Positions 45,962 through 57,453 of a DNA stretch of 64,000 bases are shown piece by piece. This DNA comes from Theocolax elegans (Eukaryota; Arthropoda; Insecta; Hymenoptera; Cerocephalidae): positions 46,478,558 through 46,542,557 of the forward strand of contig CM047427.1 of assembly GCA_026168455.1 (NCBI GenBank), in the 5' to 3' direction. The first letter of the stretch is position 1; every line of letters begins with the position of its first letter. The notes under the pieces are model-generated. The model ran no database searches. It saw only the letters and a list, made by a program, of their open reading frames with translations, and was not told the origin of the DNA. Position numbers and translations under genes: made by a program.

Positions 45962-48038
45962 CCCCCCCGGTTAAGTCAGAAGTCGCTGGTGTGAATGGCA
46001 CCTGCGGCTTCTTAACGAGAGCGGGTGCTGTGGCAACGTAAAATTGTGCTCTTGTTTTTTCTAAGTTTTCCGTGATTGATGGATATAATTGCGGAGGCTC
46101 ATTATGCAAACGTGGTGGCACTTGAGGTTTACTGTTTTCATTTTTATTTTTTATTTCTTCGAAATTAGCTTCTACATCGGTTTTTTGTTTTTTATTGCTT
46201 TTTGGAAGTGAACCTGAACTCATATGTATTATTAAGTTTGCTAGTGCGCTCCAAAATGCGGCTAAAAGTCTAATACTAATTCCGTATATATTATATATTG
46301 CGATTCCATGAATTATAGTGCTGGCTATGTATTTGAGGGAGCCTAATATAAACATTATTGACATTACGCCTGCGCTAAATGATCCGAATATAATGAATTT
46401 TTGCCATATCTTATTGGATGTTGACTCAGTAAATTTTTCTAATACATTGTCGTCTATTAAATTTACTAGATTAATATTGGTTGATGGGTTTTCTATTCCC
46501 ATGGCACTTTGGGCTAAAGAATTTAATACAGCTGGCTTTTCTGCGGGGAACATAACAGTTTCTCTTAATTTTTCGAGATCTTCTTGGGAGTATATACCGC
46601 TATTTGCGAGTTTACCTGGGTCCGTATATTGCCAAGTGGGTTTGTTTAATGGTTGTATGATGTGGGGTATTTCTGCGGTCGTTAATGTAGGTAAAAATTT
46701 ATACCAAACGTTTTCTATGTTATAAATTGTCGGTAATATAGGATTGCATGTGCGTACTGTTCCCATCTGGGTGAGAATATGTGATTTGGGTGTTAAGAAA
46801 TAACTTTCATTGTGGAATGTCACCGGTAATTCTAAGTAACAATGATCGGTCTTACGGATTTTTACGTTTTCCGGCGTGCATTGAATCAAGTGAGCAACTT
46901 CTCCTGCTATTATTGCCATGTATCCTGGTGTTTTCATTATAGAGTAAGCGAATTCGTCTGGGTTTTGAGTTGACTGTGTTAATGTATTTTGTATTACTTT
47001 CCGTTCTAAATTGCATCTGTGAGTCACAATGTCGCGGTATAGTGAATTTATTTCGCGTTTAATATGTTGGGATAAGAAATTAATTTTTGTATCAAAATAT
47101 GCAGTTATTTTTACGTCGTGTGAGTGAATAGGATTTTTATTAGCGAATGATCTACCGGGATTAGTTTCAAATAAGAATAGATTAGGTTGTTCGGTTTTTA
47201 TCATTTTATAGCCGCAAATTGTATGTTCTCCCTCATTGGAGAGAGCAAATTTAACTCCTAAGGTGTCGTTAGCGTAATAAATTTCTGGGGCCTGTATATT
47301 ATTGTCACTAGCTTTTGTTACTAAACCTTCATATAAAATTACGTAACGATCAAAGTTACATTCCTGTGAATGTAACATAGTCCAAAAAGTGAAATCTTCC
47401 GTGTGATCAATGCAACGACCTTCTGTGTATTTACATTTAGTGCCAGATCTGAGCGTAAGCTCGTTTCGATCTTTATTTACGGTAGCCGTAAATGACTGTA
47501 TAGTGATCTCGAGTTTAGCTGTGACTACTACATTCTTATAGATTTGTCCGTCCGAGATGTAAACCTTGCCTTCGCAATTGCCATCCGAATCTACGTATCC
47601 GGATAAAATTATATTTCTGCGATTTGTTACGTTTGCTACTAATTTTTCAACCACGATTTCTCCAAATTTAAATTGTCCGTATTTATGTATATCTTTACAG
47701 GCTTCACTCGACACATACTGCATATAGGTGGAATCACCACCTTTTACTAAACTACTATGTGAATTCATCCCGCAATGTCGTATTGTTTTTTCGACTTTTA
47801 CTTTACATTGTTCAACAAATATTGGCGCATATTCGGTATATTGTAATAATTGTACATATTTTGATTCTAGTGTTGGTGTGAGGTCTTTAAAATCGCATTC
47901 ACCTACTTTTAACAGAGACACAGTCGTGACGTTGGGTGTTGATGAGGTGCCGCAGTTGTAGCCGACGAGTGCCTCGATGTTTGATAGGTGAAGCAGTACG
48001 GTGTTGATGATGAGTAGTGCGGTGACGAGATTCATCAT
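45957..48038 (-). CDS. env: Envelope glycoprotein of copy C (693 aa, intact)
   Basis: Signal peptide (MMNLVTALLIINTVLLHL), cysteine-rich ectodomain beginning GYNC with YCGMNSH, several N-glycosylation sites, a membrane anchor near FSAGVMSIMFILGSLKY and a long Lys/Pro-rich cytoplasmic tail of about 110 residues, longer than in family A. It is homologous to the family A env over the full ectodomain but clearly diverged. It starts 19 bases downstream of the pol stop, after ataactgcag, a possible 3' splice site. The stop TAA lies inside the LTR. It resembles chuvirus-type glycoproteins by cysteine and motif layout (recognition only). Confidence 0.85.
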   Translation of the reverse strand: MMNLVTALLIINTVLLHLSNIEALVGYNCGTSSTPNVTTVSLLKVGECDFKDLTPTLESKYVQLLQYTEYAPIFVEQCKVKVEKTIRHCGMNSHSSLVKGGDSTYMQYVSSEACKDIHKYGQFKFGEIVVEKLVANVTNRRNIILSGYVDSDGNCEGKVYISDGQIYKNVVVTAKLEITIQSFTATVNKDRNELTLRSGTKCKYTEGRCIDHTEDFTFWTMLHSQECNFDRYVILYEGLVTKASDNNIQAPEIYYANDTLGVKFALSNEGEHTICGYKMIKTEQPNLFLFETNPGRSFANKNPIHSHDVKITAYFDTKINFLSQHIKREINSLYRDIVTHRCNLERKVIQNTLTQSTQNPDEFAYSIMKTPGYMAIIAGEVAHLIQCTPENVKIRKTDHCYLELPVTFHNESYFLTPKSHILTQMGTVRTCNPILPTIYNIENVWYKFLPTLTTAEIPHIIQPLNKPTWQYTDPGKLANSGIYSQEDLEKLRETVMFPAEKPAVLNSLAQSAMGIENPSTNINLVNLIDDNVLEKFTESTSNKIWQKFIIFGSFSAGVMSIMFILGSLKYIASTIIHGIAIYNIYGISIRLLAAFWSALANLIIHMSSGSLPKSNKKQKTDVEANFEEIKNKNENSKPQVPPRLHNEPPQLYPSITENLEKTRAQFYVATAPALVKKPQVPFTPATSDLTGGV

Positions 48039-49315
48039 GAACGTAGTGATCTGCAGTTATTCGTCGATGGAGGTTCCTGTAACATGAGAAGAGGAGTGAT
48101 CAATTTCACTCTGTCTTCTAAGACGCGTTAAACGCAATTTGTTCGCATGTACAATACGAGTTTTATTATTCTTATAACTTATTTCTATATTAACGCCATT
48201 ATCGAAAATTCTTAATATTTTATATGGTCCCATATATTCAGGGTTAAACGGATTTGTTTTTGGTTCTTGTAAAAGTAGAACCGTATCTCCGACTTTGAAC
48301 AAACACGGATTTACTTTCTGATCATAATATTCTTTGGATTTTTCCTTCGAACGAACTAGATTGTCGCGGGCTAATTGTTGTATTTCGCTAAGTTTTTCAT
48401 GCAATTGGGTAATGTAGTCTAAATAAGTGCCTTCTAGATGATCTTCGGCTGTGATATTAGCAGATGGTACGCGCGCAATCTTACCGAATATAAGTTCGAA
48501 TAGTGTAAAGTGAGTTCCCTCGTGTACGCTCGTGTTATACGCAAAAGTGGCGCATGATAGCCATTCGTCCCACAATCGTTGATTATTTAAATAACATTTT
48601 AGATATTGCTTGATTACGTGATGCATTCTTTCAACTGAGCCATTAGATTGAGGCCTGTATGCCGTGGTAGTAATGTTTTTAATTTTACAGATTTTCGAAA
48701 CGTTACGTATTAAACTACTTGTAAAATTTTTTCCTTGGTCAGTAAGAATTATTTTTGGAGAACCGAATATGAAAACGAGATTGTGTAATAAAGCTGTAGC
48801 AATATCCATAGATGTAGCATTTTGTAATGCTACCGTTATGATGTATTTTGTTAGTAGACATTGCATTGTCAGTATGTAGGTGTTACATTTAGGTGTTGTA
48901 GGTAAAGGTCCAACGATGTCGAGACTGATTTTGTCGAAACTCGATCCTGGAGTGTCAGTGATCACTAGTGGTTGTTTTACTTTCTTGCGCACTAGCTTGT
49001 TCAATTGACACACTCGGCACTTAGATACCACTTCTTGAACTTGTGCTTTCAATCCGGACCAAAAGAAATCTTGGCGAATTCTCTTATAAGTTTTTGCTAC
49101 GCCTTTGTGTCCGTTGATTGGTGAAGTGTGAGTATCGATGATCAATTGTTCTCGTAGGCCGGGATCTGGTATTTTTACTAAGTGTCGACAAATTATAATT
49201 TTGACTGGAGTTTCTTTAAACAAGTCTCGTATAATGTTAAGTATAAGAATCCATGGTATGTCGTCGATGGAGTCTGTTTTCGATATTCTGAATGAGCCTA
49301 GTTTATGCGTGACGA

Positions 49316-50946
49316 CAAATTCTTTGAGTAAATTGAGCGTGACACGCACGTTCTCTGATTCTGTTCGTGAGTGAAGATCTTCCTTGACTGGTAGCGCAAA
49401 GAGGTATTTCGTTCCTTGCGTAGCCACGTTTATCTCACCTAAACTGATATTATTGAGTGGAGGCAGATTGCGGCAATCTAAAAGACTATCGGCTCCTTTA
49501 TCGAGCGGTTCATTTTGTAATGTGACGAAGTAAGCTACGTTATCTTTAGCCATGAGTAAACCGTCTCTTGATTCGACGATGTTTGGAGCTGGTCTTGGAT
49601 TCTTTTGTCGAGTCGATAAGGTATTGACGGAGGATCAAAGATATCACTATTGTTGGAGCTTTCTCCGCTATCTGATTGCGTTTCATTTACGTTGGCGGGT
49701 TCGTTTGAATCGATATCGCTGTTTACGTTGACTAAACGTTCGTCATCTTCGTTACCGATTTTGTTTACTTGGTCATGAGTCGGTGTGGAAATGTTTTTGT
49801 TAAACTCTTCGTTATCGGTTAGGTTTGCAGATTGCCGTGTTCGATTTCGTGGAGTAAATATTTCGTCAGTATCAGATGTTAATGTAAATACGTTAGTCAT
49901 TTCTTGGGTTGGCGGGTTTCTAGATAACGCGTCGGCTACGACGTTTGTTTTTCCCGGAATATAAACTATTTTATATTCGAATTCTCTGAGCTTAAAATAA
50001 AATCTTTTCAATCTTGAAGTTGGTTCTTTAATGTTGTGTAACCAAATTAAAGGCTTATGATCAGTATAAAAGGTAAATGTACGACCGAAAAGACAATGTC
50101 TAAATTGAAAGGCCGCATCAAGCATCGCGACAAATTCTTTGAGTAAATTGAGCGTAACACGCACGTTCTCTGATTCTGTTCGTGAGTGAAGATCTTCCTT
50201 GACTGGTAGCGCAAAGAGGTATTTCGTTCCTTGCGTAGCCACGTTTATCTCACCTAAACTGATATTATTGAGTGGAGGCAGATTGCGGCAATCTAAAAGA
50301 CTATCGGCTCCTTTATCGAGCGGTTCATTTTGTAATGTGACGAAGTAAGCTACGTTATCTTTAGCCATGAGTAAACCGTCTCTTGATTCGACGATGTTTG
50401 GAGCTGGTCTTGGATTTCTTTTGTCGAGTCGATAAGGTATTGACGGAGGATCAAAGATATCACTATTGTTGGAGCTTTCTCCGCTATCTGATTGCGTTTC
50501 ATTTACGTTGGCGGGTTCGTTTGAATCGATATCGCTGTTTACGTTGACTAAACGTTCGTCATCTTCGTTACCGATTTTGTTTACTTGGTCATGAGTCGGT
50601 GTGGAAATGTTTTTGTTAAACTCTTCGTTATCGGTTAGGTTTGCAGATTGCCGTGTTCGATTTCGTGGAGTAAATATTTCGTCAGTATCAGATGTTAATG
50701 TAAATACGTTAGTCATTTCTTGGGTTGGCGGGTTTCTAGATAACGCGTCGGCTACGACGTTTGTTTTTCCCGGAATATAAACTATTTTATATTCGAATTC
50801 TCTGAGCTTAAAATAAAATCTTTTCAATCTTGAAGTTGGTTCTTTAATGTTGTGCAACCAAATTAAAGGCTTATGATCAGTATAAAAGGTAAATGTACGA
50901 CCGAAAAGACAATGTCTAAATTGAAAGGCCGCATCAAGCATCGCGA
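49316..50946 (-). repeat. 816-bp tandem duplication inside pol of copy C
   Basis: caaattctttgagtaaattg starts at 49316 and 50131. The copies are 815 and 816 bases and nearly identical. 816 is a multiple of three, so the duplication itself kept the frame; the one-base loss near 49600 in the left copy came later or with it. The repeated part spans the RNase H C-terminus (MLDAAFQ onward), the ALSRNPP tether and the spacer to KEFV. Confidence 0.92.
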
Positions 50947-51852
50947 GTAATTCTTTCTCTATTACAGCATATCGAGTTTCAGCGCTTTTTAAGAGTCTTG
51001 AATAAAATGCTACAGGGAGATCGGAACCGTTTCTTTTTTGGCTAAGAACTGCGCCGATCGCATATTGCGATGCGTCGGTAGTGACATGAAATTCGAGTGA
51101 AAAATCGGGATGTTGGAGAATTGGAGCTTCGCACAACTTTTGAGATAATTGTTTGAAGGCCTTTTGTTGTTCTTCTTTCCAATTAAAGATACTTTCATTT
51201 TTTAGCAAATCAGTAAGCGGTTTGGCGATTTTTGCATAATTAGGTATAAATTTTCTATAATATCCCGTTAGTCCAAGGAACTGCTTAATATTTTTCTTCT
51301 CTTTCGGTTAAGGGAAGTTTTCAACAGAATTAATTTTTCTAGGATCAGGTTTTACGCCGTTTGCTGATATGCTATGACCGAGGTATACGACTTCGGTTCG
51401 GTAAAATTGACATTTTTCCGCTTGTAACTTCATGCCTGCGTCGCGTAATCTTTGAACTACCACTTCCAATTTTTTATCGTGCTCTTCCAAGGTTTTAGCA
51501 AAGATGATGCAATCATCAGCAAATACAAAAATTGAGTTACCTTGTAAGCCTTTGAAGAGAGCATCCATTAAATACTGGAAGGTGGCAGGCGCGTTTTTCA
51601 GCCCGAAAGGCATTCGTTTGAATTGATAGTGACCATAAGGGGAAGAAAAAGCGGTATATTTACGATCTTGTTTACGCATATTTATTTGGTGAAATCCCGA
51701 AGCGAGATCGAGACAAGAAAAATATTTATTTCCGCCTAGACTATCGAGAATATCATTAATATTTGGTAAAGGATAAGCGTTACTGATTGTTTTTTCATTT
51801 ATACATCTGTAATCGATGACTAAACGCCATTTCTTCTCTCCCTGTGGACCAT

Positions 51853-54136
51853 TGTAACGTACTGGTCAATCCTTCGGACTTTACGCAGTTCGTAAGTTTG
51901 AGATGGGATTAGATGTCTCGTGGCTCGGAGGGACTAAATCGTTTCTCCCGTACTCTCGATGATTGATAGGCGTGGTGACCCTCCGTTGAGCTTAATGAGG
52001 CAGCGTGTGGCAAAGCTTTATTTATGTGAATTTACAAGATGGCAGAAGTGCCAAAACCCTCGTGTAAAGTGCAGTTTGTTTCTCTCGTGATTGGAAAGCC
52101 TGTCCTCCTCGATGATCCGATGTATATTTACTTTCCGTGCTTTTAAATTATATACTTTACCTCGACGTTATACTTTTATTAATACCTAGTTCCTTCTATG
52201 TATATAAGGAAAGATTAGTAAAGAAATAAATAACTCGATAATCAACTTTAACCTGATAAAGTGGTACGATTATTTATTTATTTTTAATGTACACTCTTCG
52301 CGTTATGTCGCGGGTGCTCGTGCACGTACGAATATAAATCAGTATAATTAAGCGATATTAACAATGAAATATTGGCTGGAACGGTAATTAGAACGCGTCC
52401 GCTTACTATCGGTATAAATTAGAATATACTTTGTATCTTAATAGAAGAAGACTGTTCGAAGATTATCGGAGTGGCGCGATTGCACGTCCGTTTGGTATCA
52501 AGGCAGTCTGAGCACTGGCGGGAGTCGGCGAGCACACTGCGCTCGTGAGTAACGTTTGTGGCGGGGATAGTTCAGTCTGATTGGTCGCGCGTGACGATAC
52601 GTAGAAGGTTCTAGAAGCGTTGGTCTCTTTTTATTGGTCCGTTGTCGTCAAGCGCGAAAACGCTGACTTAAACTTTACGCGAAAATATCGTAACTGGCGA
52701 CGATATCTAACACCGGATGTTATAAGGATACGTGATATTTATTCCGTTGGCTTCTACGTCGTATAATTACTCTATATGCTTCTAGAATGTTCTATGTTCG
52801 CTGGTTTTACAATATTCGTTAATATATTATTGATTATCGGGAGGGGAAAAGGATCTTTATTACATAAGTCTGTTGTATATGAAATTTCGAGTCGATCGCT
52901 TACGTTGAATTTCGAAATAGAGACGTTTTTGTGTTTCGCAGTGCTGCTTACTGATGTTTCCTGTGGTTAGAAATATTCCTTTCTTATTTATAATAATTTT
53001 AAATGGTACATTACATTCATTTATAATAAGCATGCGTATATTAGTATAAAAAGTATGTATATAAGTAACGCTGGTTTTTCTTGCGATTGGTGCAATACGT
53101 GTAATACAATAATATTCATATAGTTCTTGTCCCTTTATATGTTTAAACAAAATTATAAATAAACAATTGCGTTGTAAGAGTCTTCAGATGGTACCAGTCG
53201 ACGCTATTCATGATCGAGAAGTTGTTTCGGGAAGATTTGCCGTATGTCGGTAAGACAGTTTCATTCCTTATCGATGGTGGGTAATATACTACCGACTGTC
53301 GCATGTTGATGGTCGTCGGCAGCTTATCGTGTCCCTCTGGTAACATTTACCGGCAGCCGCCTCGTTTAGTTACGTATCACTCGATCAACGTTGATAGAAC
53401 TCTCATCTGCTAGAACTGGTCGATGTATTGACTATTATTGGTGTTGGAACGTTTTCGTAGCAGGGCCAACCTCATCTGCGGATGTGCGTGGCTCGTCTCT
53501 GTAGTGGGCGATCTAGAATTTTGATCATTTATCCAACCACCGCGAGGGTGAACATACATTAGTATACTGTATATACGAATATGTGTTAACTATAGTGACA
53601 ATGGATGGTATAGGTGGGAACAAATATGCATATCGTATAGAACGATGAATTTTAGGGGGGGTGGGGCTCTTATCAAAATTTTGATATCTGTCGTCGTTGT
53701 CTAGTAAACTCCAATAGTAGCGTACAGTTACGTCACAGTGCTTGAATTGATATATATATATGTATATATGAGTAATCATACAATAATAAAAATAATAATA
53801 AATATCGGTTTAGGCGGTATATTCCATGGTCGTTATTGAGAATAGAAGTGCTCGACAGGTCGATGTTTGGTGTGTGGACCCAAGTCACTCCCACTCCTAC
53901 AGCATTCAAGATATGCCTCTGAGACCGATTTCATATTAGTCGCTTAAGATCTACATACTGCCATCTATTCGCCTACGCAGATAAAAGTATTTAACATTTA
54001 TTGAAATAATATTGTACTTAAAATAACAATAGTATGTAATTAACAATTAAGTTAGATCGTTTATATTTCTTAGTTATACAATAAGAACAACATAGTAAGG
54101 TCGCGAATTCTGCGAGCTGAGCCTCATATCGTAACA
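51853..54136 (-). mobile_element. Solo family A LTR, 2284 bp, inside pol of copy C
   Basis: Minus strand TGTTACGATATG to ACGTTACA with no internal sequence. Flanked by ccat on both sides (51849-51852, 54137-54140). Copy B shows the uninterrupted target (ggaccatccttttt). It is the product of LTR-LTR recombination of a former family A insertion. Confidence 0.95.
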
Positions 54137-55732
54137 CCATCCTTTTTGGGAACGATCCACAAGGGGCTGGAATACGCGCTATCTGAAGGTTCTATTATTC
54201 CTTGTTCGATCAGCTTCGAGATTTGTACATTAACTTCTTCTTTTAAAATTTGTGGCAAACGGTATTGTTTAGCTACTACTGGTATATCGTCTATTAAATC
54301 AATACGATGTTCGGTCATATTCGTAGCATGGAGTGTGGTAGTAAGAAAACATCGTTATATTCTTCGCTTATTTTATTAATCCTTATGTTAGTGTCAGAGT
54401 CGCATTTTTCGGTTTGTAAAATCTGACGCAGTTTATCAGATCGCGTGATGTTCAAAGTGGGAGTTACTACCGCGTTATTCGACGTGTAACTAAATGTATA
54501 AATACAGTTCCCCATCATGGGAAGTTCGTGATCCGCGAGTATTAGTTCTGCTTGTGCATCATTGTTTATATGTCCGTCGCTTGTCCAGTATGTTATGTGG
54601 GTCTCGTCGTCGTTAATCGCGTCTTCCTCAATGAGGATTTCATTTATGTATTTATTGTTATACAGTTCATCGGCTAATAATTTAGTGTAGTCGGTCATTG
54701 TTAATGTCTCTGTTTGATCGTCGTCTGCGAATACTGATGGATGATTTTGTTGTAAGAATTCGTATTCGGACGGAGAGAATGTAGGGGTATCGTCTATGCT
54801 TATTTCGTCATTGTTTAAAGTTCGTGTCGAGTTGGTAGTGTCAGTATACGTATGTGTTTTTTCCGCATGTGTTGATGACTTTTCCCTAGTTTTACTGATT
54901 TCGCGAGCCTTTATACTCTTTATTTTAGATATGTCGTGAGTTTTACTGAAGGTGACTGGGCATTCGCGGGATGGACGTACATCGTCGTCGCATTCGACCG
55001 GATTACTTTGCATCTTTTCTTTTGTCTTATCGTTCGCTAGGTAAACGCAGGATGGGGCATCGCTGGCTCCGCATTCGACTGGATTACTTTCATCTTCCGA
55101 TATCGTTTGTATTTCACTTGTGCATATGAGATCGTCTTCGTTAACAATTGTAACTCGCGGTATTCGTATTATTACGTCATAATTATTGTCGTTTGTAACT
55201 GGCACTACGACCGAACCGTAAAAATTTGTAGTACGTACGCCTCCGATCCGTACGCCTTTAGCTATTGTCGCTGTTTTCACGTATCCTATTTTCATGTCTG
55301 TTCTAGTTTTTGCTACTATATGTCGTGTGGAAGAAGCGGGCACGTTTATGACGATTTGTTCATCAAATGTAATTTGTGTATTTCTTGATTGAATGGTTTC
55401 TTTAACAAAATCTATCGTAACGAGGCTTTCGCGGAAAAATCTAGCTCCTAAAAGTGCAGGGGTGCGCAAGGGAAAGTTGTTTGGCATTACTATAAATTTC
55501 GCGTCAGCTTCGAATTTATCTACTCTTAATGTGACCGATCCGAGTGATTCTAATGGCGTGTTTGATATTCCCGCTAAAAAGGGTCGATCGTCTGCGTTGA
55601 TTGCTATGTTGTTTTTCAGATATCCTACTTTTATGACATTTAACTGCGCGCCCGTGTCGATCATAGTTTCTACTTCATTACCGATTATATCCTTGCTAGA
55701 AAGAACGATTATAGGAATATCTAATAAACCAT

Positions 55733-57172
55733 TTACTGCTGCGAAGTGGACGGTTTTACGTTCAGTGTGTTCATCGGGCGATTGAGGGAGTTTCGTGCGG
55801 GATTGCCCGTTTTGCCCGTCTCCCTGTGTCCGTTTCCCGACGCGTAAATTTTAGCGCGGCACTCCTTTTCTTCGTGTCCATTACGTTTACAGTAATTACA
55901 TACCGTGGTGTCGTATTTCTTCCGTCGGCATTCGCGTTCAAAGTGACAGGGTTTACCGCAATAATTACAATTATTATGAAAATCTTTACTTTTACAATAA
56001 CGCTCGTCGTGTCCAGGACGTTTGCAATAATTACAATAGCGATCATTACTATTCCTTTGTTTGTTGTCAAAATTGTTTTCTGTGCGCATAATGTGTCTAT
56101 TTTCCGTTCGTCTGTTATCAAAGTTTCGATGACGCTCGTCTCGGTTTTCGAATCGCGGAGGGGGTTCTCTGTTACGGTTCTGTCGCGGGCGTTCGTCGTA
56201 ATTATTGTAAAGTCCGTATTTCTGTCTGTCTATTTCCATTCGTTTCTCGATTTTTAACGCGTCATCAAAGGCATCATTTAACGTATCATAATAATTTAAC
56301 AGTACTATTCTATAAGATGGCGGAAGGCCATAGCGAAATCCTTCGAGCATTTCGTGTTCAATCTTTCCTAGTTGATGACGATCCAACACCTCGATTCTAT
56401 CTTCATGCATTATCGCGTCGATCAAATTAATTTTAATTTCGTTCACTCTACCGATGAATTGTAGCATGTCTTCGTTGTGCCTTTTTGCCAACGTAGCAAT
56501 CTGACCGCGATAATGATTCGAGGTATCATTTGTGGAGAACACATTTTTTAATCGCGTAAGCAGTTCGTCAATCGTCGCGAAATTAAAATCTTCCACTGCC
56601 GTATATGCATAATCGTGCAGTTTAGTATTTTTTATCAAATTCGCGACTTCCGCGTGAGTGTTAGGGGTCAATTGATTTTGTACTTTGCGACATGCTTTCA
56701 CAAACTGAGCTAAGTTATTGCCCGTAAACGTAGGGATACTATTTAATAATTCGCGCATAATAATGGCGGACGTGGTATTTTCGCGCGGACGGTCTACTAC
56801 TTTTGTTAACATTTCTGTAAACATTTTCATTAATTCGCTGTCATTCTGGTCGGCGGATGGACGGTGTACGTCGTTTTGTTCGGTTTCAAAAGGATTACTT
56901 GTACGTTCGTTCTGACTATCATTCATCCCGCTATCTTTACGTGTTTGCATACCGTTTAGTCTTTCTTGTAATTCCAAATTTCGCCGTCTTTCCTCGGCAA
57001 TTTTGTTCGCGCACTCTTCGGTCATTTGTTGGTAACGCGCTTCTAATTCGGCCTTTTGATTTTCGAGTGCAATCTCACTTTGTTTAAGTCTGTTAGCGCG
57101 TCGTTCCATTTCTTCCCGAAGTAATTCGAGTTCGCCCGTGTTTAAATCAGTCATGCTTCGTGTGATTGGCAT
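55733..57172 (-). CDS. gag: Gag of copy C (479 aa, intact)
   Basis: N-terminal charged coiled coil (residues about 12-85), a capsid-like region (about 120-310), an Arg/Asn-rich segment, then three CCHC zinc knuckles at 380-393, 402-415 and 425-438 and a 41-residue polar tail. In the second knuckle the conserved Gly before His is Cys (KPCHFEREC), where copy B has Gly. It begins MPITRSMTDL after an AT-rich leader. The pol frame overlaps the tail in -1. Role: forms the particle and binds the element RNA. Confidence 0.9.
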   Translation of the reverse strand: MPITRSMTDLNTGELELLREEMERRANRLKQSEIALENQKAELEARYQQMTEECANKIAEERRRNLELQERLNGMQTRKDSGMNDSQNERTSNPFETEQNDVHRPSADQNDSELMKMFTEMLTKVVDRPRENTTSAIIMRELLNSIPTFTGNNLAQFVKACRKVQNQLTPNTHAEVANLIKNTKLHDYAYTAVEDFNFATIDELLTRLKNVFSTNDTSNHYRGQIATLAKRHNEDMLQFIGRVNEIKINLIDAIMHEDRIEVLDRHQLGKIEHEMLEGFRYGLPPSYRIVLLNYYDTLNDAFDDALKIEKRMEIDRQKYGLYNNYDERPRQNRNREPPPRFENRDERHRNFDNRRTENRHIMRTENNFDNKQRNSNDRYCNYCKRPGHDERYCKSKDFHNNCNYCGKPCHFERECRRKKYDTTVCNYCKRNGHEEKECRAKIYASGNGHRETGKTGNPARNSLNRPMNTLNVKPSTSQQ

Positions 57173-57429
57173 TATGATGAATGCAAAGAGATTTTATTTT
57201 AAGAATCGATTTATTAAATATTTCGAATTTATCACTTCCCGTTCGACCATTAACACTGGTATATTGCAAAATATCGCGAAAAAATTGTTTTATACTTGAA
57301 TGATAAATATATTCAATCTTCCATTTACAAAAAAAAAATGATATATATATATATTCAAAAATATACGTATGTGTTCGTATATATATATATGTATATTATT
57401 TATTTTTTTTTTCGTATCCCACTTTTTCG
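57173..57429 (-). other. Leader of copy C
   Basis: AT-rich with TA runs. A cgtatccca segment next to the primer binding site is duplicated (57412-57437), absent in copy B. Confidence 0.6.
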
Positions 57430-57448
57430 TATCCCACCGCTGTCACCA
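57430..57448 (-). other. Primer binding site of copy C
   Basis: Minus strand tggtgacagcggtgggata, five bases after the LTR, identical to copy B. Confidence 0.7.
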
Positions 57449-57453
57449 AAAAA

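Larger units (their letters stand above)
48057..55764 (-). pseudogene. pol: pol of copy C: protease, RT, RNase H, integrase, broken and partly duplicated
   Basis: Protease with DTGA near 55657; RT start to 54141; interruption by a solo LTR (51853-54136); RT with FADD near 51510; RNase H with TDAS near 51090; tether; integrase (49553-48057) with HHCC, DIVGPLP, TDQGKNFTS, NGSVERMHH and C-terminal GPYKIL. Breaks: 7-base deletion near 54337, stop at 51308-51310 (Leu in copy B), one-base deletion near 49600. An 816-bp segment covering the RNase H end, tether and acidic spacer is present twice in tandem (49316-50946). Pol is in the -1 frame to gag and overlaps its end. Confidence 0.88.
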
